A stretch of 18,779 nucleotides of DNA. Source: Pseudomonadota bacterium (GTDB lineage: Bacteria > Bdellovibrionota_B > Oligoflexia > Oligoflexales > Bin106). This document shows positions 14,568 through 18,779 of this stretch, one piece after another (position 1 is the first letter of the stretch; every line of letters begins with the position of its first letter). The notes beneath the pieces are model-generated. The model made no database searches. It was not told where the DNA came from and saw nothing but the letters and a program-made list of their open reading frames with translations. A program made the position numbers and the translations under genes. The DNA lies in assembly GCA_026710525.1 (NCBI GenBank), contig JAPOQT010000076.1:1-18779 (forward strand), given 5' to 3'.

Positions 14568-15227
14568 TTATACTTCATCTGGCTGTTCTACAGCCTGGGT
14601 TAACTCTAATATCAAGTCATCCGCTAATTTCAGTGCCTCCTCTTTTTGGTTTGGTGGGCACCGACCAAAGACCATCCAATCTTCTACAATTTTTCGCGAT
14701 AAGTCAAAGTCTTCATTAACTAAAAAAAAGTCTGAATGATGCATCAAAGATAATTCTTTGAGCGCCGATGAATACCTACGTTTCAGTGACTCCTCGGTTT
14801 CAGAGTTTCTTTGTAGCAAACGCCGTTTCATTTCTTTAAACGATGGTGGTAACACAAACAGTGCCGGAACAATCGGCATTATCTTTTTTACCTGAATTAA
14901 GCCTTGGATATCAATATCACAAACCGCTTTTTTCTCAGACTGGTGAATCCGGTAAATTTCCTGTTTCGTTGTCCCATAGAAATCTTTATGGACTTCAGCC
15001 CATTCTAAAAAAGCCCCTTGGTTAATGAGGCTCTTAAAGTGATCGATACTTGAAAAATAATAATGCTGGCCTTCTTTTTCCTTTGCTCTCGCCCTCCGAG
15101 TAGTATGGCTCACCGCCAGAGCAAGGTTGTGGTGCCGATTCAACAGAGAAAATATGAGACTACTCTTCCCCCCTCCTGACGGCGCAACAATCACATATGT
15201 TTGGTGGTGATGATCTGCGTTGAACAC
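14568..15227 (-). CDS. gmk: guanylate kinase
   Basis: 219 residues. P-loop APSGGGKS at 15-22, followed by the GMP-binding pattern SHTTRRAR, EGQHYYF, AFLEWAEV with FYGT, CDIDIQG, and RNSETEESLKRR of the lid. Converts GMP and ATP to GDP and ADP; its product pool feeds GTP and the (p)ppGpp made by SpoT encoded next to it. The start is a GTG preceded by AGGAG (complement of 15236-15240) at eight bases. The N-terminus carries a short His-rich extension (DHHHQ). Length is a little above the roughly 207 of E. coli. Adjacent to spoT as in many gammaproteobacteria. Confidence 0.96.
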   Translation of the reverse strand: MFNADHHHQTYVIVAPSGGGKSSLIFSLLNRHHNLALAVSHTTRRARAKEKEGQHYYFSSIDHFKSLINQGAFLEWAEVHKDFYGTTKQEIYRIHQSEKKAVCDIDIQGLIQVKKIMPIVPALFVLPPSFKEMKRRLLQRNSETEESLKRRYSSALKELSLMHHSDFFLVNEDFDLSRKIVEDWMVFGRCPPNQKEEALKLADDLILELTQAVEQPDEV

Positions 15228-15715
15228 TTAAGAAACTCCTACCAGTAACCATAAAGGACAAACAAAATCTGGTCTCACTTGCACATATACCATTATATCC
15301 ACAAGTTTCTTCCTAATATGACCACCTTAATAGGTATCGGATAACTTCACTGTTTCAATTAACCAGCTAACAGACCATTTTTCCTTTATATTGCTGTTAA
15401 ACCACAAAAGCTACCTCTTCCATACTGATTTCATCGAATAACGGTAACTAACATGAGGTAATCCATGGAACTGCGTCATTTTTCCTGTGACAGCGAGTAA
15501 TACTAGCCCTCTCATTTGTGATGAGGTTGGGCAACAATAATACAAGGTCATAAAATCTTAGTAAAATATAACATTTACGAGCAGAATGAGATTACAGTGG
15601 CTAGCGATGTTGTTAGCCAAGAATAGGCCTGGAGGGCACCTAAAACGGTTCCCTATATTTCTTTGGTTGATATTTGTGAAATAGTTCTGCTCCAGAATCT
15701 GGAGAGAATACCCCA
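15228..15715. other. noncoding stretch of 488 bases upstream of gmk
   Basis: I find no gene on either strand. Structures: GCCC (15506-15509) with GGGC (15529-15532) enclosing CTCAT-TTGTG-ATGAG (15511-15525); TGGCTA (15598-15603) with TAGCCA (15614-15619); and the dyad CTCCAGA-A-TCTGGAG (15690-15704) just past the stop of the minus-strand gene at 15716. None is followed by a U-run on the minus strand. A -10-like box for gmk is at 15292-15297. Confidence 0.45.
15292..15297 (-). promoter_or_regulatory. -10 element for the gmk-spoT operon
   Basis: A perfect TATAAT on the minus strand (complement of ATTATA). Transcription would start near 15285, about 58 bases before the gmk GTG. No good -35 is found at 16-18 bases, so the call rests on one hexamer and position. 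Confidence 0.35.
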
Positions 15716-17596
15716 TCACTTATGCCTTAATAATTCTTTTTCAATATTAAATACACGACCACAAGTGTGAATATAAGCCCCTATGGGAGAGGCAAAATAA
15801 TCAAAATAATAGTACTCTAAAAGATTTTCTTCAAATTGCAAGCTTAACAAACATCTCGCCCGCTCTGTAGCCGGAACGTTACGCAACAGATAATCCAGAT
15901 ATAGATTATGAGGCAAGGATAGCAGAGAGAGGTAGTAAATAATTGTTTCGTCTTTACGGTAAATATCAGAATAAGGATAAGCTTTATTCTGATTCATCAG
16001 TATCTGGCCTTCACTCACAGAATTTTTTGCTTCATAAAACAACTTCGATAAGATCAACATTTTATCATTAAAATCCTTGGGGTCTGGTTCACTGAGCCAA
16101 CTAACAATAGAGAGAAATAACGCAGAGTTTTCGTTGATGAAAAATTTCTGAAAAAATTTTGCTACCAGATCATCAACACTAATTTCAAGGGTTTGAATAA
16201 CATGTTGATAAGGTGTTTTTTGGTAATAATAATTCAACAGGGCTAATTCGACCTTAGCCACAAAATCATAGGGAACAAGACTGTAATCACTAGCTATTAC
16301 CTGCAATAAAGTTGCTGGATGATTAAACGCTTTTTCAATAAAACGCTCCTTATTTTGGGCACTCCAATGTTGCCTAATAATAACAGATATGATTTTTTGC
16401 GAGAATTTATCCCACACCTCCATTTCACGGATTTCCTCAAGTAATTCTCGAGCGACAAGAGTATTCGAAAATAATAATGGTTTGTCTCTATCTGAGATGG
16501 TTAAAAAATTTGATTGTTCCATTAAAGAGCTAGTGATGTTCTCAAGAAAATAGAATAAATAAAATAGATCAGGAGTAAATCTCAGCCCTTGCTTTTTGGG
16601 AAAAGCAAGGGCTGAGCTGAATATTTGGTCCACTTCTTCCTGTTTTAATCCCGTGATAACCTGACCAACACCACCACCTAATCGAGATCCAAAAGCATCA
16701 GAGACAATGTCAATATTGTCATTATCAATCATCGAACGAGCTGACCGACGAACATCAATTTCATAATACGCGTAAAGCTCAGCGAGGAACTCAATAAGAA
16801 TCTCTTGATAATTCTCAATACGAGGTAACTCCGAGGCAATATAGAGTATTTTATTGACTTTTCTCTCAATAAAAACCCCATCTGCCTGCCAGTTAAACTG
16901 AGAACTTGCCGAGTTTGGCTGATAATAAACAATCCTATTACTATGACTGTGAAACGAAGTATGCCCCTTAAATAACTCGTTCATCATGGTGACTACTTGA
17001 TGAACATCGAGAAAAGTTTTTGCTTTTGTCGACAAAAACGGTATCCGTACTCGACTGAGAATATCGTCGTCATAATCATCGATTCGGGAATTATGACTTA
17101 ACATGTAAATGAAACGATCGACTTCAGCAAGCTCTTCCTGATTTTGTCTTTTTTCAGAATGTGGCCAGAACTTAATTGGCAAAAACTCAACCTTGAGATA
17201 GCTAGCAAAGGGCGACGGAGAGTCAGAAGATTCATATGTATCAGCAGAAAGTTTCTTAACATGGGGAGAGTACGCTGTTGGTGATGTTACAAAGACAATT
17301 TCAGGCTTGGGAATATCTGAGTCATTAAGCCGAGAATGAAGGGATTCAATGACTGACTCTAATTTTTGTTTTACTTGATTCGTCTCAGCATCATACCAAT
17401 GAATACAGGCAACATCTTGGCAAAAAAACTCTTTTGACACCTGCTCCCATAGCACAGAAAACTTCTTCGTGCTAGGACGATTTTTTCTGTCAATAGAGTA
17501 AACTTGACCACCAATACTCACCGTAACGACACACCATATGAGCACCAAAATAATACCTAAGATCCTTGGTCTAAAATCCCTATATGATAACTGCAT
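15716..17596 (-). CDS. membrane-anchored periplasmic protein of unknown function
   Basis: 626 residues from the ATG at 17596; a GTG at 17614 would add six. Neither has a good SD; the ATG gives a cleaner N-terminus. One hydrophobic segment (about 12-32, ILGIILVLIWCVVTVSIGG) works as signal anchor or uncleaved signal peptide; the rest is a large, mixed, hydrophilic protein rich in Tyr, Phe, Ser and Glu with few Gly-rich motifs. I recognise no domain. Near residues 270-330 the order EILIEFLAELYAYYEIDV then IVSDAFGSRLGGG resembles the spacing of M48-type peptidase helices, but the zinc-binding His residues are missing, so I do not call a peptidase. The gene has its own strong promoter and no close partner. 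Probably lineage-specific. Confidence 0.75.
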   Translation of the reverse strand: MQLSYRDFRPRILGIILVLIWCVVTVSIGGQVYSIDRKNRPSTKKFSVLWEQVSKEFFCQDVACIHWYDAETNQVKQKLESVIESLHSRLNDSDIPKPEIVFVTSPTAYSPHVKKLSADTYESSDSPSPFASYLKVEFLPIKFWPHSEKRQNQEELAEVDRFIYMLSHNSRIDDYDDDILSRVRIPFLSTKAKTFLDVHQVVTMMNELFKGHTSFHSHSNRIVYYQPNSASSQFNWQADGVFIERKVNKILYIASELPRIENYQEILIEFLAELYAYYEIDVRRSARSMIDNDNIDIVSDAFGSRLGGGVGQVITGLKQEEVDQIFSSALAFPKKQGLRFTPDLFYLFYFLENITSSLMEQSNFLTISDRDKPLLFSNTLVARELLEEIREMEVWDKFSQKIISVIIRQHWSAQNKERFIEKAFNHPATLLQVIASDYSLVPYDFVAKVELALLNYYYQKTPYQHVIQTLEISVDDLVAKFFQKFFINENSALFLSIVSWLSEPDPKDFNDKMLILSKLFYEAKNSVSEGQILMNQNKAYPYSDIYRKDETIIYYLSLLSLPHNLYLDYLLRNVPATERARCLLSLQFEENLLEYYYFDYFASPIGAYIHTCGRVFNIEKELLRHK

Positions 17597-17673
17597 AACG
17601 ATCAAACTACCCACACTGCTTTGATTAAGTTAATAAGGTAAAAGCTAGTACCATAGCCCACTTTTACTGGATC

Positions 17674-17702
17674 ATTATAAATAGCTTTTTGATAAGTTAC
17701 AA
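17674..17702 (-). promoter_or_regulatory. sigma-70 promoter of the 626-residue protein gene
   Basis: On the minus strand TTGTAA (complement of 17697-17702), 17 bases, TATAAT (complement of 17674-17679). Start near 17667, which coincides with the base of a stem formed by GTAAAAG (17638-17644) and CTTTTAC (17661-17667) with an added CTA/TAG: the mRNA would begin with a hairpin. Confidence 0.65.
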
Positions 17703-17786
17703 ATAAAAAATAGAATCTTTATTATTATTATTTCCTAAGTCAACCTAGCTAAACCGTAAAAAGCTTAATCATGAAATCGATAGTAC

Positions 17787-17821
17787 TGATGGTGAAACAC
17801 AATGGCAAATAGCCACCATCA
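17787..17821 (-). repeat. 8-bp inverted repeat overlapping a stop codon
   Basis: TGATGGTG (17787-17794) and CACCATCA (17814-17821) pair exactly; the loop can hold a small TGGC/GCCA stem. On the minus strand the first three bases of the stem are the TGA stop of the 87-residue protein. No U-run follows, so it is a possible 3'-stability or pausing hairpin rather than a standard terminator. Confidence 0.45.
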
Positions 17822-18082
17822 AGAAAATTGTAAGATCTTCATCACGTCTTTATGAATCATCCGGATATTTCTCGGGTAAGCTGAGTGACGCTCATAATAG
17901 TTTGTCAAAACTTCACTGAGAGCTAAAAGAGTATGATGGAGGGAGGACTGTTCAAGCCAGACACGAATAACTTGATGATCTTCGTAGGGCAGAAAAGGAC
18001 CTGTGCCAGTGACTTCAAGATAATAATCACAAACTAAACGCTCATGTTCTGTTGGTTGTTGCACACGATCACCAGACAGCAT
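17819..18082 (-). CDS. 87-residue protein of unknown function, coupled to a receiver-like gene
   Basis: Starts at an ATG four bases after the stop of the gene at 18087; the sequence TAAGGTTATG places the upstream stop codon within the ribosome-binding region, which points to translational coupling. The protein looks helical and cytoplasmic, with a distinctive central part TGTGPFLPYEDHQVIRVWLE and a C-terminus YPRNIRMIHKDVMKIL. No transmembrane segment and no family that I recognise. Coupling suggests it acts with the receiver-like protein, perhaps as a 1:1 partner. Confidence 0.7.
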   Translation of the reverse strand: MLSGDRVQQPTEHERLVCDYYLEVTGTGPFLPYEDHQVIRVWLEQSSLHHTLLALSEVLTNYYERHSAYPRNIRMIHKDVMKILQFS

Positions 18083-18086
18083 AACC

Positions 18087-18623
18087 TTAACGATCTATTT
18101 GTTGTTGTAACTTTTTAATCAGCTCGTCAACTCGTTTCTTTTGATCGTCCGCTTTGCGTTCAATCACTGACAGTGAACTTTCGTATCGAAATAACTCATG
18201 AAGATGGTCTTTAATACGAATCAGATTCGCCATTCTCAGGGCCATCGACGACAAATGCTCTGAATCCACAACATCAAAATACCAGTTAGAAGAAGAGGCA
18301 AAACCAACGAGATCTCTGGTCGCTACAGGTCTAAGATCACCAATAATGAGAGTAGGTGTCCAAATACGTTTCGCTAGCCTGACAGCTAAACTCTTTACCC
18401 AATCAAGTAAATGATCTGATGTGGTTTGGTGGGCAATGAGAACAAGCAAATCACAAGGATCAAACTCGGGAGCATCGAGATGATCTAACTCAACGATCTC
18501 GAATTCATAAATTTTATCAAGTTCTCGTTCAACCTGCTCTAAGGTGGCATCAATAATTCTATTATCATAATTTACGTAACAAACCCTTAATGATCGCTCC
18601 CTCGGAGCTAGGTAATAACTCAC
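18087..18623 (-). CDS. degenerate receiver-like (pseudo-REC) protein with C-terminal coiled coil
   Basis: 178 residues from the GTG at 18623; AGGGG (complement of 18632-18636) stands eight bases upstream. An ATG at 18629 and a GTG at 18653 are in frame, but the first is too close to the SD and the second lies upstream of the likely transcription start. The order of predicted strands and helices (RVCYVNYD, FEIVELD, CDLLVLIAH, TPTLIIGD, YFDVVDS) follows a response-regulator receiver domain. At the end of strand 3, where the phosphorylated Asp is expected, the sequence is LIAHQ, and the acidic pocket after strand 1 is replaced (NYDN), so phosphorylation is unlikely. The last 45 residues (from ELFRYE) form a charged coiled coil. 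Function inferred as protein-protein signalling; fold call from pattern only. Confidence 0.7.
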   Translation of the reverse strand: MSYYLAPRERSLRVCYVNYDNRIIDATLEQVERELDKIYEFEIVELDHLDAPEFDPCDLLVLIAHQTTSDHLLDWVKSLAVRLAKRIWTPTLIIGDLRPVATRDLVGFASSSNWYFDVVDSEHLSSMALRMANLIRIKDHLHELFRYESSLSVIERKADDQKKRVDELIKKLQQQIDR

Positions 18624-18640
18624 TCTCATCACCCCTGGTT

Positions 18641-18657
18641 GTGATAAAATCACTATA
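18641..18657 (-). promoter_or_regulatory. 13-bp palindrome GTGATaaaATCAC overlapping a -10 box
   Basis: GTGAT-AAA-ATCAC at 18641-18653 is a perfect dyad. On the minus strand a TATAGT -10-like box (complement of 18652-18657) overlaps its edge by two bases, so a dimer bound there would cover the start of the receiver-like operon. The -35 is unclear. The tRNA-Cys gene lies 45 bases upstream and could also supply transcripts. Confidence 0.4.
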
Positions 18658-18698
18658 AATAGTATTAGGACTTTGACATGCTATATGATATAGAGAGA

Positions 18699-18774
18699 TG
18701 GAGGCGCGGATCGGATTCGAACCGACATAGCACTGATTTGCAATCAGTTCCCTAACCATTCGGGACACCGCGCC
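18699..18774 (-). tRNA. tRNA-Cys (anticodon GCA)
   Basis: Complete cloverleaf, 76 bases with encoded CCA. Acceptor GGCGCGG/CCGCGCC with discriminator T, D stem TCCC/GGGA, anticodon stem ACTGA/TCAGT around TTGCAAA (anticodon complement of 18739-18741), T arm GTCGG-TTCGAAT-CCGAT. Similar to E. coli tRNA-Cys in acceptor stem and anticodon loop. Confidence 0.96.
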
Positions 18775-18779
18775 AACAA

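Noticed and set aside
15464..15499. 11-codon ORF starting Met-Glu-Leu-Arg-His-Phe after a GAGG
   Set aside because: Resembles a LysR-type N-terminus but stops after 11 codons, and the following bases show no continuing similarity in the same frame.
15690..15704. CTCCAGA-A-TCTGGAG dyad as terminator of the 626-residue gene
   Set aside because: No T-run follows on the minus strand.
1..18779. CRISPR array, insertion sequence, prophage or toxin-antitoxin system
   Set aside because: No regularly spaced repeats, no transposase or integrase motifs, no terminal inverted repeats with target duplications, and the coupled pair at 17819-18623 lacks toxin or antitoxin features.

Overview
The window looks like a chromosomal segment of an AT-rich gammaproteobacterium (GC roughly 40% by eye). 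The support is a set of core genes with gammaproteobacterial relatives: the 3' end of rpsA, lapA, rsmB, a fused aspartokinase/diaminopimelate decarboxylase (a fusion known from Xanthomonadales among others), gmk next to spoT, and two CCA-encoding tRNA genes. GTG and TTG starts are frequent. I see no phage gene, insertion sequence, transposase or CRISPR array. I cannot name the family or species.

Layout, left to right. Positions 1-4417 (+): rpsA with a long acidic tail, lapA, rsmB, and an unrecognised exported protein. Positions 4418-4733 are a noncoding gap with two adjacent inverted repeats. A small lipoprotein gene follows (+, 4734-5318). Positions 5392-7315 (-) hold a probable two-gene unit: a GYF_2-like/PilZ protein with intact c-di-GMP-binding motifs, then a 405-residue all-helical protein of unknown function. 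A divergent noncoding region (7316-7805) leads into an exported repeat-like protein, tRNA-Arg(TCT), and the 889-residue lysine-pathway fusion enzyme, which has a perfect dyad right before its ATG. A long, structured leader precedes a small RRM RNA-binding protein gene, which ends at a strong, potentially bidirectional terminator.

From 12292 to the right end every gene is on the minus strand: gmk then spoT (without rpoZ between them), a 488-bp noncoding stretch, a 626-residue membrane-anchored protein of unknown function, and a translationally coupled pair (a degenerate receiver-like protein and an 87-residue protein) downstream of tRNA-Cys(GCA).

Functional themes are translation and RNA handling (S1, RsmB, RRM protein, two tRNAs), nucleotide second messengers (SpoT for (p)ppGpp, PilZ for c-di-GMP, Gmk supplying GDP), envelope biology (LapA, lipoprotein, exported unknowns) and lysine/peptidoglycan precursor synthesis (LysAC). 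The points most worth a second look are the leader of the RRM gene, the dyad at the lysAC start, the small membrane-protein gene lying antisense to the predicted spoT 3' end, the missing rpoZ and ihfB, and the unrecognised proteins.
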